The notes under the pieces were generated by a model. It worked only from the letters and a program-made list of their open reading frames with translations. It ran no database searches and was not told the origin of the DNA. Of a stretch of DNA of 64,000 nt, positions 27,216 to 35,918 are shown piece after piece (position 1 is the first letter of the stretch; each line of letters begins with the position of its first letter). Source of the stretch: CAWGLW01 sp963823525 (GTDB lineage Bacteria > Pseudomonadota > Gammaproteobacteria > Steroidobacterales > Steroidobacteraceae); contig CAWGLW010000004.1 of the NCBI GenBank assembly GCA_963823525.1, forward strand, positions 248,001-312,000, in the 5' to 3' direction. The position numbers were made by a program, and so were the translations under genes.

Positions 27216-27687
27216 GAACCGCGGTCTGCGGTCGTGCGATGGCCGCCACGAAGCGATGCCCGCGCTCCTCGAGGTAATCAAGCCACTTGTTGAGCATCAT
27301 GTTGCGCAGCCAGCGCTCGCCGAGCGACGCAGACAGGCTGCAGCGGATGGTCTCCAGGCTCGGGTGGCGGATCCACTGCGAGCAGTGACTGGCCTCGGCG
27401 AGCCTCGCGTCATGATAGATGCGCACTTCGAGATCGGGATCGGCCACCTGGCCGTCTTCGAACAGGTAGGTCAGTCGCAGGATAGAGGTATAGCGGCATT
27501 GCTCGACCAGTTCGAGGTGCAGGTCGCAGTCATCATCGGTCCGCGAGACGATGTGTCCGGTAACGCCGCGGACATCATGCACCAGGGCGCGCAACCGGAC
27601 GTAATTGCTTTCATACAGCGTCATGAGGCTGACAAAGCTGGCCGGCCGAGCACGCCACGAAGTGATGCACAGGCTATCCTCGATCAT
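27202..27687 (-). CDS. DUF1249 (YqiB-like) protein
   Basis: A 161-residue cytoplasmic protein that aligns by eye with E. coli YqiB (DUF1249). Shared features are the N-terminal LYESNYVRLRAL (YqiB: LCEMNFSQLRRL), the CRYTSILRLTY strand, VRIYHDARLAEA (YqiB: VRLYHDAMVAEV) and the C-terminal NKWLDYLEERGH (YqiB: ADWLRYCLAHG). The function of the family is unknown. In enterobacteria the gene lies between nudF and cpdA; neither is present here. It is followed with a 14-bp overlap by the coiled-coil gene and preceded by ppsR on the same strand. Confidence 0.82.
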   Translation of the reverse strand: MIEDSLCITSWRARPASFVSLMTLYESNYVRLRALVHDVRGVTGHIVSRTDDDCDLHLELVEQCRYTSILRLTYLFEDGQVADPDLEVRIYHDARLAEASHCSQWIRHPSLETIRCSLSASLGERWLRNMMLNKWLDYLEERGHRFVAAIARPQTAVHEPA

Positions 27688-27742
27688 GGCCGGAATATAG
27701 CACAGGGTTTTCGGGTAACCGTGACCCAGGGCACCGTTTCAA

Positions 27743-28567
27743 CTATGGGCGCAACCTGCGTTCAATGCCCTTCGCGTCAATTATTCGGCTCGCTATTTCC
27801 TCTATCGAGCATTCCGTGGTATCGAGCTGCGGGACTCCGAACCGCCGCAGGATTCCCTCCGCCGTGCGCACCTCGTACTCACACTGGGCCAGCGACGCGT
27901 AGCGGCTGTCGGGCTTGCGCTCCGTGCGGATCTGCTGGAGGCGACTTGGCTGGATCGTCAGCCCGAACAGCTTGTCCGTGTGGACGCGCAGCATCGCGGG
28001 CAGTTCCCCGCTCTCGAAATCGTCATCGGTGAGCGGATAATTGGCCGCAAAGACGCCGTATTGCATCGCCATGTAAATGCAGGTCGGTGTCTTGCCCGAG
28101 CGCGACACGCCGGCCAGTATCACGTCCGCTTTGGAATAGTCCGAGCTGACCGCACCATCATCGGCGGACAACGCGAAGTTGGTCGCGGCAATCCGGGCGC
28201 TGTAGGTATTTACATCCGCGATGCCGTGTGCCCGCCCTTGCCGCATGGTGGACTTGACCTGCAGTTCGTCTTCCAGAGGCCGCAGAAAAGCCGCAAAGAA
28301 ATCAAGGAACAGGCCGTTGCTGCGCTGCACAGCGTCGCGCAGGTCCTCCCTGACGAGCGTGCTGAAGACGACCGGACGAAGGCCATCGGCCTGCCCGGTC
28401 GCATTGATCCGGCGTACGGCCTCCTCTGCCTTGTCAACGGTGGATAGGAATGGCAGAGTCACTTGTCGAAATTCGAGGCCTTCGAATTGCGTGAGCAGGC
28501 TGTGACCCATGGTCTCCGCGGTAACGCCGGTCTGGTCGGAGACAAAGAAAACTGTGCGACGGGCCAT
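27743..28567 (-). CDS. ppsR: PEP synthase regulatory protein (bifunctional kinase/pyrophosphorylase)
   Basis: A 274-residue DUF299 protein. In E. coli PpsR switches PEP synthase off by ADP-dependent phosphorylation of a threonine and on again by phosphate-dependent pyrophosphorolysis. The start MARRTVFFVSDQTGVTAET is the family N-terminus; longer upstream frames are not part of it. The nucleotide-binding P-loop-like motif GVSRSGKT is at residues 153-160, followed by PTCIYMAMQYG. The C-terminal RYASLAQCEYEVRTAE segment is also typical. It is divergent from ppsA, its expected target, with 75 bp between the starts, which supports both calls. Confidence 0.95.
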   Translation of the reverse strand: MARRTVFFVSDQTGVTAETMGHSLLTQFEGLEFRQVTLPFLSTVDKAEEAVRRINATGQADGLRPVVFSTLVREDLRDAVQRSNGLFLDFFAAFLRPLEDELQVKSTMRQGRAHGIADVNTYSARIAATNFALSADDGAVSSDYSKADVILAGVSRSGKTPTCIYMAMQYGVFAANYPLTDDDFESGELPAMLRVHTDKLFGLTIQPSRLQQIRTERKPDSRYASLAQCEYEVRTAEGILRRFGVPQLDTTECSIEEIASRIIDAKGIERRLRP

Positions 28568-28642
28568 CGGCGCCTCGTGTTCCTGATTCGTGCTATTCGT
28601 GTCATTCTTCATGCCCAACGTTGAAGTAGCAAGGGGTCTGGC

Positions 28643-31012
28643 TTGAACCCTTACACCATCCCGTTCGCCGAGCTCGGTCGGCACGATGTCGCCGAGGTCG
28701 GCGGCAAGAATTCCTCGCTTGGCGAGATGATCGCGAAGCTGTCTGAATTGCACGTCAGCGTGCCGGGCGGCTTTGCCACGACGGCGGAGGCGTACCGGGA
28801 TTTCCTCAAGCACGATTCCCTCGCTGAGCGCATCGCCGCCGAATTGTCAGGCCTCGATATCGAGGACGTGGAAAAACTCGCCGAGGCCGGAGCGCGCATT
28901 CGCGGCTGGGTCCTTTCGACGCCATTCCCCGTGCGCCTTCAGGAAGAAATCGCCCGCGGCTATGAGCAGATGTGCAGCAATGGCGTCGACGTCGCCGTCG
29001 CGGTGCGCTCATCGGCTACGGCCGAAGACCTGCCGGAAGCCTCTTTCGCGGGGCAACAGGAGACCTTCCTGAACGTGCGCGGTCGCGATGCCGTCGTCAG
29101 GGCCGTGCACGACGTATTCGCCTCACTGTTCAACGACCGGGCCATTGCGTATCGCGAGCACCACGGCTTCGCGCACTCGGAGGTCGCGCTGTCGGCCGGC
29201 ATCCAGCACATGGTACGCAGCGACTTAGGTGCGAGCGGCGTGATGTTCACGCTCGATACCGACTCCGGCTTCCGCGATGTCGTCCTCATCACCGCGTCAT
29301 GGGGTCTCGGCGAAACCGTGGTTCAGGGCGCCGTCAATCCGGACGAGTTCTATGTCTACAAGCCGACGCTGCGCGCCGGCCACCGGGCCATCGTGCGACG
29401 AACGCTGGGTGGCAAGGCGCTGAAGATGATCTACGCGCCGGATGGCCAGAGCGACGAACGGATCGTGACCGTGGACGTGCCAGAGGCCGACCGGATGCGT
29501 TTCTGCCTGTCCGACGAAGACATTACGGAACTGGCCCGGCAGGCGCTGATCATCGAAGATCACTACGGTTGCCCGATGGATATCGAATGGGGCAAGGACG
29601 GTGAGACCGGCAAGATCTACATCCTGCAGGCCCGCCCGGAGACGGTACAAAGCCGCAGCGGACAGAGCCTGCAGCGCTACAAGCTAAAGGGCGAAGGAAG
29701 GCTCCTGATCAGTGGCCGCAGCATCGGGCACCGCATCGGTGCCGGGCCGGCTCGGATCATCCGCAACGTCAAGGAAATGACCCGTGTGGAATCGGGCGAC
29801 GTGCTCGTTGCTGACATGACCGACCCTGACTGGGAGCCTGTCATGAAACGCGCGGCCGCGATCGTGACCAATCGCGGTGGACGCACCTGTCACGCGGCGA
29901 TTATCGCGCGGGAACTGGGCATCCCCGCCGTGGTCGGTTGCGGCGATGCGACCTCAGTGATCAGGGAAGGCCAGGAAGTCACCGTATCTTGCGCCGAGGG
30001 CGACGTTGGCCACGTCTATGAAGGTGAGTTGCCGTTCGAGCGAACGCAGGTTGAACTCGACACGCTTCCGCCGATACCACTGAAAATCATGATGAACGTC
30101 GGCAATCCTGACCGGGCGTTCGATTTTGCCGGCATCCCGAACCGCGGCGTCGGGCTGGCGCGCCTGGAGTTCATCATCAACCGGATGATCGGGGTGCATC
30201 CCCGCGCCCTGCTGGAGTTCGACAGTCTCAAGGACGACCAGCTCAAGGAAACCATTCGCCGGCAGATGGCCGGTTACGCCGATCCGGTCGAGTTCTACAT
30301 CGAGAAGCTATGCGAGGGCATCGGCACGATCGCCGCCGCTTTTGCCCCGCAACCGGTCATCGTGCGGCTCTCAGATTTCAAGTCCAACGAGTACGCGAAC
30401 CTGATCGGCGGCCGGGCCTACGAGCCGGTCGAAGAAAACCCGATGCTCGGCTTCCGCGGCGCCTCGCGCTACGTGGACCGGACGTTTCGACCGTGTTTCG
30501 AGCTCGAATGCCGCGCGCTGAAGCGGGTCCGCGAAGAAATGGGCCTGGCGAATGTATGGGTCATGGTTCCCTTCGTGCGCACGGTGAAGGAAGCCGAAAA
30601 AGTCGTTGAACTGCTCGCGCGCAACGGACTGAAGCGGGGCGAGAACGGACTCAAGGTCATCATGATGTGCGAGCTGCCGACCAACGCACTGCTGGCTGAT
30701 CGCTACCTGGAGCATTTCGACGGCATGTCGATTGGCTCCAATGACATGACCCAGCTGACCCTCGGGCTGGACCGCGACTCGGCCGTCATCGCACACCTGT
30801 TCGACGAGCGCGACGAAGCCGTAAAGGCCCTGCTGCATCTGGCCATTCAGGCCTGCCGCAAAGCCGGGAAGTACATCGGCATCTGCGGCCAGGGGCCATC
30901 CGACCACCCCGACCTCGCCCGCTGGCTGCTTGATGAAGGTATCGAGAGCGTATCGCTGAACCCGGATACGGTCGTAGAGACCTGGCTGTTCCTGGCAGGC
31001 CAGAAAACGTAG
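28643..31012 (+). CDS. ppsA: Phosphoenolpyruvate synthase
   Basis: A 789-residue enzyme that converts pyruvate, ATP and water to PEP, AMP and phosphate, allowing gluconeogenesis from lactate or pyruvate. It begins at a TTG (AAGGGG upstream) with PFAELGRHDVAEVGGKNSSLGEM, the start of the ATP-grasp domain. The phosphohistidine swivel domain has GGRTCHAAIIARELGIPAVV with catalytic His near residue 417. The PEP/pyruvate barrel ends in SNDMTQLTLGLDRDS and GICGQGPSDHPD, which carries the catalytic Cys. Its length fits E. coli PpsA (792). The divergent ppsR gene encodes its regulator. Together with the lactate-type dehydrogenase at 3179-4348 it suggests growth on lactate or other C3 acids. Confidence 0.96.
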   Translation: MNPYTIPFAELGRHDVAEVGGKNSSLGEMIAKLSELHVSVPGGFATTAEAYRDFLKHDSLAERIAAELSGLDIEDVEKLAEAGARIRGWVLSTPFPVRLQEEIARGYEQMCSNGVDVAVAVRSSATAEDLPEASFAGQQETFLNVRGRDAVVRAVHDVFASLFNDRAIAYREHHGFAHSEVALSAGIQHMVRSDLGASGVMFTLDTDSGFRDVVLITASWGLGETVVQGAVNPDEFYVYKPTLRAGHRAIVRRTLGGKALKMIYAPDGQSDERIVTVDVPEADRMRFCLSDEDITELARQALIIEDHYGCPMDIEWGKDGETGKIYILQARPETVQSRSGQSLQRYKLKGEGRLLISGRSIGHRIGAGPARIIRNVKEMTRVESGDVLVADMTDPDWEPVMKRAAAIVTNRGGRTCHAAIIARELGIPAVVGCGDATSVIREGQEVTVSCAEGDVGHVYEGELPFERTQVELDTLPPIPLKIMMNVGNPDRAFDFAGIPNRGVGLARLEFIINRMIGVHPRALLEFDSLKDDQLKETIRRQMAGYADPVEFYIEKLCEGIGTIAAAFAPQPVIVRLSDFKSNEYANLIGGRAYEPVEENPMLGFRGASRYVDRTFRPCFELECRALKRVREEMGLANVWVMVPFVRTVKEAEKVVELLARNGLKRGENGLKVIMMCELPTNALLADRYLEHFDGMSIGSNDMTQLTLGLDRDSAVIAHLFDERDEAVKALLHLAIQACRKAGKYIGICGQGPSDHPDLARWLLDEGIESVSLNPDTVVETWLFLAGQKT

Positions 31013-31029
31013 CGCGAGGATCTCCGGTG

Positions 31030-32934
31030 TCAGTGAGTTTTCGCCATCAGCGGCTGCCACCTCGGGTCATCGCGCAGCGGCCGCAGGAACGGAGACCAAC
31101 GGAACTGCGATAACTCGATCCGTTCCGCCGAGAATTGCTCATCTCCCTCGATGACTTCAGCTGTGTTTGCCAGCACCTCGAAAGCCGCATCGACTTCACC
31201 GCGGTAGGCATGGACGTCGGCCAGCCGCAGGGCGGCTGCAGTGCCTTGTGTGCTCATCAGGAGCCGCATCGCAACGGCGGCTTCCTCTTCCCGACCCTGG
31301 GCGGACCGAATCATTGCCCTTGCTGCCTGTGTGTCCTCGCTGTCCGGTGCACGCTCAACTAACTCGAGGGCTTCGTCATGGCGGCCCTGCAGAATGAGTG
31401 CGTTTGCGAGCATCAATTCCGCATGCGGGATCGCATACATCTCCAGCAACGCGCGCAATTCCTGCTCCGCCGCCTGTAAGCGCCCGTCGGCTAGCAGGTA
31501 GGCTGCCAGGTTGAGGCGGTTCGTCGGCGCAAGCGGATCGACTTTTGCGGCCTGCCTCTGCAATTCGATTGCTTCCCCGGTTCGACCCTGCCGCGCCGCG
31601 TAGCCTGCCGACACGGCGAGAACCAGTGCGTTGTTCGGCTCGACCTGGCGCGCCTTGCGCAGGTGCTCCTCGGCTTTGCTCTGCTCATGCCGCCAGTAGT
31701 AATAACGTGCGACCCGCGCGTGAGCCTCGGCGAGGCCTGGGTCCAGAGACAATGCTCGCAAGGCCGCCTCATCAGCAGCGCTCCGCCCGACCTCCGGATC
31801 GATTTCCCGGTCAGCAATCAGCCTCGCATAAACACCCGCCAGCCCGGCCCATGCCGGCGCGTATCCTGGGTCACCACGCAATACCCGTCCGTAGTGCTCG
31901 GCGGCCCGCCGCATGTCGCCCGGCCCATATCGATTGTAGAAAAACCTGGCCACCAGGAATTGATCGTACACACCGGGGGTCCCTGCGGGCCCGTTCGCAC
32001 GCGACAAACGGCTGCCCAGCGAAACGTGCAGCACGTCTGCCACCTCCCCGGCGATCTCCTCCTGCAGCGCCAGCACCTGGCCCAGTTCTCGATCGAATGT
32101 GCGTGACCACAGATGGCGACTGTCTGATGCGTCGACCAGTTGCGCCGTCACGCGGACCTTATTACCGGACTTGCGCACGCTGCCCTCGAGCACGTGGCTG
32201 ACGTTCAACCGCTTCGCGATGACGGCAATATCGACAGGCTGACCCTTGAATGAGAAAGAAGATGTTCGCGCGATCACCCGCAAATCGGGGGACAGAGCCA
32301 ACAGGTGGATGAGTTCCTCGGACAAGCCGTCGGCAAAATACTCCTGGTCACCGTTCCGACTCATGTCAACGAAAGGCAGCACCGCGATCGAAATCGCCGG
32401 CTCCCCGACCGGCGCTTGCCGTCCGGCGGATGGAACTTTCGCGCCGTTCGTGCCAAGGACCCAGCCGAGCGCCGCGATGACCGCCAGTGCCGCCACCAAC
32501 ACGCCAGTCCGCCATCGACGATCGGTTTTGCGCAGACCATGGGCTGTGGCTGGGGTCGAGGTTGCGGACGACGGTGTGCCTTCGGCGACGGATGCGGCAA
32601 GCCCTGAGCTACTGATAACCGGTGCCTCGAATATGTACCCGCGCCGCGGCACCGTTCGGATGATCTGTTGAGATTTGTCGTCGAGCGCGCGCCGGATGTC
32701 CATCAGGCAATGAGTCAGGGAGTCCTCGGTGACAATCTTTCTGCCCCAGACCGCGTCCAGCAACTCCTGCTTGCTTACCAGTCGGCCACGATGTTCGACG
32801 AGATAGCGGAGCACCGCATAGGACTGAGGCCGAAGTTTGACCGCGGTATCCCCACGCAACAGCGATCCACATTTAACGTCGAGCTTGAACTCGCCGAAAC
32901 AAAGATCGCCATGCGGTACGTCCCCGGCCGACAT
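31030..32934 (-). CDS. CadC-like membrane transcription regulator with TolB-like and TPR regions
   Basis: A 634-residue sensor-regulator. Residues of about 10-105 form an OmpR/PhoB-type winged helix (KLRPQSYAVLRYLVEHRGRLVSKQELL is split here by function: DNA recognition follows in TEDSLTHCLMDIRRAL). A proline- and serine-rich linker leads to one membrane helix near 142-162 (VLVAALAVIAALGWVLG). Outside the membrane come a TolB/FlgO-like domain (SIAVLPFVDMSRNGDQEYF) and then TPR repeats from about 330 to 600. No phosphorylation domain is present. The signal is unknown. The promoter-proximal region faces three small envelope genes across a 408-bp gap, making them candidate targets. Confidence 0.88.
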   Translation of the reverse strand: MSAGDVPHGDLCFGEFKLDVKCGSLLRGDTAVKLRPQSYAVLRYLVEHRGRLVSKQELLDAVWGRKIVTEDSLTHCLMDIRRALDDKSQQIIRTVPRRGYIFEAPVISSSGLAASVAEGTPSSATSTPATAHGLRKTDRRWRTGVLVAALAVIAALGWVLGTNGAKVPSAGRQAPVGEPAISIAVLPFVDMSRNGDQEYFADGLSEELIHLLALSPDLRVIARTSSFSFKGQPVDIAVIAKRLNVSHVLEGSVRKSGNKVRVTAQLVDASDSRHLWSRTFDRELGQVLALQEEIAGEVADVLHVSLGSRLSRANGPAGTPGVYDQFLVARFFYNRYGPGDMRRAAEHYGRVLRGDPGYAPAWAGLAGVYARLIADREIDPEVGRSAADEAALRALSLDPGLAEAHARVARYYYWRHEQSKAEEHLRKARQVEPNNALVLAVSAGYAARQGRTGEAIELQRQAAKVDPLAPTNRLNLAAYLLADGRLQAAEQELRALLEMYAIPHAELMLANALILQGRHDEALELVERAPDSEDTQAARAMIRSAQGREEEAAVAMRLLMSTQGTAAALRLADVHAYRGEVDAAFEVLANTAEVIEGDEQFSAERIELSQFRWSPFLRPLRDDPRWQPLMAKTH

Positions 32935-33205
32935 GATTCTTTATTCCCCTTGCCCCTCTCTTGTCGCCTGGAGAGGTCATAACCGTCCATCCATTGGCTG
33001 GCGCGCGGCCGTCGCTGACCGGTCCCGCTGTATCCCTTCGCGCGCCCGCCTGCAAGACGCCCGTCAGTGTCGATGACCGATCCGGTCATGCCTCAAACCC
33101 GGGTTTCGGGCTGCCTGTCATGTTACCCGGGCCGGTTTCGGAAATCTTTCGCCGTCTTTTCGTCCCGGCGTCGGTACACCAATGCCGCGCTGCCGTAGGT
33201 TCAGG
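32935..33205. other. Intergenic DNA between the CadC-like regulator and the small envelope genes
   Basis: No gene is supported here; short open frames exist but have neither ribosome sites nor protein-like composition. Together with 33206-33342 it forms a 408-bp divergent control region, the largest truly regulatory-looking gap in this part of the window. Confidence 0.4.
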
Positions 33206-33259
33206 TTGACTTGACTGGTTTGGCCGGCGCCGTGGCGCAAGCCTTTCACGTCAAGTCAA
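33206..33259. promoter_or_regulatory. 10-bp perfect inverted repeat, candidate operator
   Basis: TTGACTTGAC (33206-33215) and GTCAAGTCAA (33250-33259) are perfect inverted arms 34 bp apart. Each arm is itself a direct repeat of TTGAC. A shorter inverted repeat, ATGAC-acaaaa-GTCAT (33281-33296), follows before the start at 33343. The layout suits paired binding of an OmpR-type winged-helix protein, whose sites are direct repeats, so the neighbouring CadC-like regulator is the obvious candidate. Confidence 0.45.
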
Positions 33260-33342
33260 TGGCAAGTTATTCAGCTACTTATGACACAAAAGTCATCATT
33301 ACCAGAAAGTCTTTAGCCGATTTGATCGGAGGGGAAACTAAC

Positions 33343-33870
33343 ATGACTACCAGGCTTAGATTCCAGGCACTGATACCGGGCCTCTTGGCGTTGGCCGGTC
33401 TTGGACTTACCGGCCCCATGCAAGCCACGGCGGGCGGTCAGCCGATGTCCGCGCAGACCAAACAGGAACTGGCCCAGGCGCGACGGGCCACGGCCAGGTA
33501 CCACAATATCGACAACGCGATCGCTGATGGATACGCCAACATCGATTTCGTAATTCCCGGAGTCGGCTGCCACATGATGCATCTGGGACTGCTGGTCGAT
33601 GGAGTGATTGATCTGAACCGTCCCGAGTTTCTGATCTATGCGGACTGCTCCGGAGAGCTGGGCGGTCGTTCGGAGTTGCGCGCGATTGAATATGCCGTGC
33701 CTTGCGGTGGTCCGCCGGCCTGCGCCATCCCGGCCCCTGAAGGGTTCGCGGGAGACGATGACGTCTGGGCTGTGTTCGGCGCGGGTGAACTATGGACGCT
33801 GCATGCCTGGACCTGGCGCCACAACCCGGACGGGATCTTCGTCAAAGTAAATCCGCGCATCAACGACTAG
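33343..33870 (+). CDS. Exported protein of unknown function, HxxxxxxxD...NPDGxF type
   Basis: A 175-residue secreted protein. The start at 33343 follows GGAGGGG at eight bases, and the signal peptide (LIPGLLALAGLGLTGPMQATA) is cleaved near residue 30. The mature part has an alpha-helical start (ARRATARYHNIDNAIADGY), a GVGCHMMHLG motif, an FLIYADCSG strand, ELRAIEYAVPC, and an ending W-TLHAWTWRHNPDGIFVKVNP. This pattern is familiar from an uncharacterised exported family whose members share the conserved His near the first motif, a GVEY-type strand and the NPDG(I/M)F end. Two Cys pairs may form disulfides. First gene of a three-gene unit behind the inverted repeat. Confidence 0.72.
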   Translation: MTTRLRFQALIPGLLALAGLGLTGPMQATAGGQPMSAQTKQELAQARRATARYHNIDNAIADGYANIDFVIPGVGCHMMHLGLLVDGVIDLNRPEFLIYADCSGELGGRSELRAIEYAVPCGGPPACAIPAPEGFAGDDDVWAVFGAGELWTLHAWTWRHNPDGIFVKVNPRIND

Positions 33871-33889
33871 GCAGGAGAATCGACAGTCC

Positions 33890-34438
33890 TTGCCAGGGAC
33901 GGCGAGGCTTCTCCTTGAAACTCATATTGAGCGCTATCAACAGCAAATGAAAATTCTTGTGGCACTCAGCGCTCTGCAGATCCTGGTGCTGACCGTTCTG
34001 CTGACCAGAATCACTGCGTTAGAACCGGACGTGATTTCCATTAAGGGCCCTGCAGCGACTGAGCGCGCCAGCGAAGTTGTGAGCCATACATATGCCAGCC
34101 CGTTCATGGATTCAAAGCTGCCGGATTACCCGTCCGAGAGTCGGTTGCGAGCTGTCATCCGGGAAGAACTCCAGAGACAACTGGCAATGGTTCCGGCGGC
34201 AGAGCTTGCCCCGAACCCGGCGCTGGCCGTCGCGAACGGCACTCCAATCGCTGATGCGCATCAGGTGCAGCTCGTTGAGCAGGAACTCGAGTATTACGTC
34301 AGTCTTGGATCAATTTCCAGGATCGAAATGGCGAATCTTCAGCGGCAAATAGCAGGACTCGATGACGCGAGTCGGAAGGACCTGCTTCGCAAGCTGACGA
34401 AGGCACTGAACTCACGATCGCTTGATGGCCGCCTTTGA
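33890..34438 (+). CDS. Single-pass membrane protein of unknown function
   Basis: A 182-residue protein with one N-terminal membrane helix (about residues 20-42, KILVALSALQILVLTVLL). A Ser/Ala/Pro-rich region follows, then helices in the C-terminal half (LRAVIREELQRQLAMV and VQLVEQELEYYVSLGSI). The end, SRKDLLRKLTKALNSRSL, is basic. I recognise no family. The start is uncertain: TTG 33890 follows an AGGAG 12 bases upstream, while an ATG at 33948 gives a shorter form starting at the helix. It lies 19 bp after the preceding exported protein and 33 bp before the next, so the three are probably one transcript. Confidence 0.6.
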   Translation: MPGTARLLLETHIERYQQQMKILVALSALQILVLTVLLTRITALEPDVISIKGPAATERASEVVSHTYASPFMDSKLPDYPSESRLRAVIREELQRQLAMVPAAELAPNPALAVANGTPIADAHQVQLVEQELEYYVSLGSISRIEMANLQRQIAGLDDASRKDLLRKLTKALNSRSLDGRL

Positions 34439-34471
34439 CCGCAATCAACGTGCACGTAAAAGGAGCAACAA

Positions 34472-34888
34472 ATGACTGACAGTACTCTTCTGCTATCAAT
34501 CGCAGCCCTGTCGCTGGTGATTTCGACCGCATCCGCAGGCACGGTGCAGCCTGCCCCCGTCATGATCGATCTCGACAACATGCAGGCGCAGGGGGACATG
34601 GCGACAGCGAGGTTCTCCGACAACGAATTCGAATTTATCGGTTGCGGAGTGCGCCAGTTCGACGATGGCTCAGGCGGCGACTTCACTTTTGGCTTTTGCC
34701 AGGCGCGCGTAGCTGAGGATGCAGGCATCGTTTGCGTAACCCTGCGTTCAAGTCTGATCGACGCGATGAAATCGATTGGCGACTATTCGTTCATTTCGTT
34801 CGGCTGGGATGAAAACGGTGACTGCACGCGAGTCGGAATCTCCACACAGTCGTTCTATATTCCTGAATTCAAGCTCAAGGACAAGTAA
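34472..34888 (+). CDS. Small exported protein of unknown function
   Basis: A 138-residue protein with a signal peptide (STLLLSIAALSLVISTASA) cleaved near residue 23. The start has AAGGAG seven bases upstream. The mature part is acidic and beta-rich, with four Cys (FIGCGVRQF, FGFCQARV, AGIVCVTL, GDCTRVGI) that could form two disulfides. No motif is recognised. It ends with FKLKDK and is followed by a hairpin at 34905-34934. Third gene of the unit starting at 33343. Confidence 0.66.
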   Translation: MTDSTLLLSIAALSLVISTASAGTVQPAPVMIDLDNMQAQGDMATARFSDNEFEFIGCGVRQFDDGSGGDFTFGFCQARVAEDAGIVCVTLRSSLIDAMKSIGDYSFISFGWDENGDCTRVGISTQSFYIPEFKLKDK

Positions 34889-34904
34889 CGGCTGAACATG
34901 CAGT

Positions 34905-34934
34905 AACCCGCTCTCCTCCAATGGAGAGCGGGTT
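34905..34934. terminator. Bidirectional hairpin between the small envelope operon and recR
   Basis: AACCCGCTCTC pairs perfectly with GAGAGCGGGTT over 11 bp around an 8-nt loop. It lies 16 bp after the plus-strand stop and 22 bp after the end of recR on the minus strand. T tracts are short on both sides, so it probably ends transcripts from both directions but with moderate efficiency. Confidence 0.6.
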
Positions 34935-34956
34935 CCAGACCAGTGCCCACTGAATG

Positions 34957-35556
34957 TCAGCCCAGCTTTTGCCTGCCCTGAAGCGCATGGGCCAGCGTTC
35001 CGCCGTCCACGTATTCGAGCTCGCCGCCCATCGGCACACCGTGAGCAATGCGCGAGGCACTCACGCCGGCTTTTGCGGCCACTTCACCGAGGAAATGAGC
35101 CGTCGCCTCGCCTTCCACGGTGGGATTGGTCGCGAGTATGACCTCGCGGACCTCGCCCTCAGCCAGCAGCTTCTGGAAAACGTCGATACCGATCTGTTCC
35201 GGCCCGAGCCCATCGAGGGGCGACAAGTGGCCCATCAACACGAAATAACAACCGCTGAAACTGCCCGACTGTTCGATGGCCACCACGTCGGCCGGTGACT
35301 CGACCACGCAGAGCAGCGCCCGATCGCGCTGGGTGGACGCACAGACCGGACACAACTCACCCTCGGCAAACATCCGGCAGCGCTGGCAATGACCGAGCTT
35401 CTCCAGCGCGGCACCGACTGCCGCCGCGAGCTCACGACTGCCCTGCTCATCGCGCTCGAGCAGGTGAAAAGCCATGCGCTGGGCAGACTTCGGCCCGACG
35501 CCCGGCAGGCAGCGCAATGCCTCGATGAGCCTGGAGAGGGCCGGCGGATACAGCAT
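34957..35556 (-). CDS. recR: Recombination mediator protein RecR
   Basis: A 199-residue protein, the usual RecR length. It acts with RecO and RecF to load RecA on gapped DNA. The N-terminal helix-hairpin-helix is LRCLPGVGPKSAQRMAFHLL. The zinc finger is CQRCRMFAEGELCPVC, and the Toprim domain starts LLCVVESPADVVAIEQSG and continues GHLSPLDGLGPEQIGI, then ATNPTVEGEATA. It overlaps nothing but lies 14 bp after ybaB, in the conserved order dnaX-ybaB-recR. Confidence 0.97.
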   Translation of the reverse strand: MLYPPALSRLIEALRCLPGVGPKSAQRMAFHLLERDEQGSRELAAAVGAALEKLGHCQRCRMFAEGELCPVCASTQRDRALLCVVESPADVVAIEQSGSFSGCYFVLMGHLSPLDGLGPEQIGIDVFQKLLAEGEVREVILATNPTVEGEATAHFLGEVAAKAGVSASRIAHGVPMGGELEYVDGGTLAHALQGRQKLG

Positions 35557-35570
35557 CGAGTCGCCGCCGG

Positions 35571-35894
35571 CTACATCGGCATTTTGAAACCGGGCGGCAG
35601 GTTCATCCCACCCATCAACCCGGACATCTTTTCCTGGGTCGCCGACTCGACCCGGTGCGCGGCATCGTTGATCGCCGCAGCGATCAGGTCTTCGAGCATC
35701 TCGCGGTCGTCGGTGGGTATCGCCGGGTCGATCTGCACACGCCTGGCCTCGTGACGACCGTTCAACGTCACCTTGACCATGCCGCCACCGGACTCGCCGG
35801 TGACCTCGAGCTCCGCGATCTGCGCCTGCGCTTTCTGCATTTCAGCCTGCATCTTCTGCGCCTGCTTCATCAAGTTACCGATGCCACCTTTCAT
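35571..35894 (-). CDS. ybaB: Nucleoid-associated protein YbaB/EbfC
   Basis: A 107-residue DNA-binding protein starting GIGNLMKQAQKMQAEMQ, the classic N-terminal helix of YbaB, followed by the strand LEVTGESGGGMVKVTLNGRHE and the helix EMLEDLIAAAINDAAHRVE. It forms a dimer shaped like a pair of tweezers that coats DNA. The gene sits between dnaX and recR, 24 bp after the former and 14 bp before the latter, as in most gammaproteobacteria. Confidence 0.95.
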   Translation of the reverse strand: MKGGIGNLMKQAQKMQAEMQKAQAQIAELEVTGESGGGMVKVTLNGRHEARRVQIDPAIPTDDREMLEDLIAAAINDAAHRVESATQEKMSGLMGGMNLPPGFKMPM

Positions 35895-35918
35895 GAGCCT
35901 GTGTACTCCTGCCTTGTT

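Noticed and set aside
31030..31812. Plus-strand open frames opposite the CadC-like regulator
   Set aside because: Low complexity Arg/Pro-rich translations with no ribosome sites; the minus-strand regulator explains the region.
33087..33209. Short plus-strand frames before the small envelope genes
   Set aside because: They overlap the candidate control region and show no protein-like composition or ribosome site.
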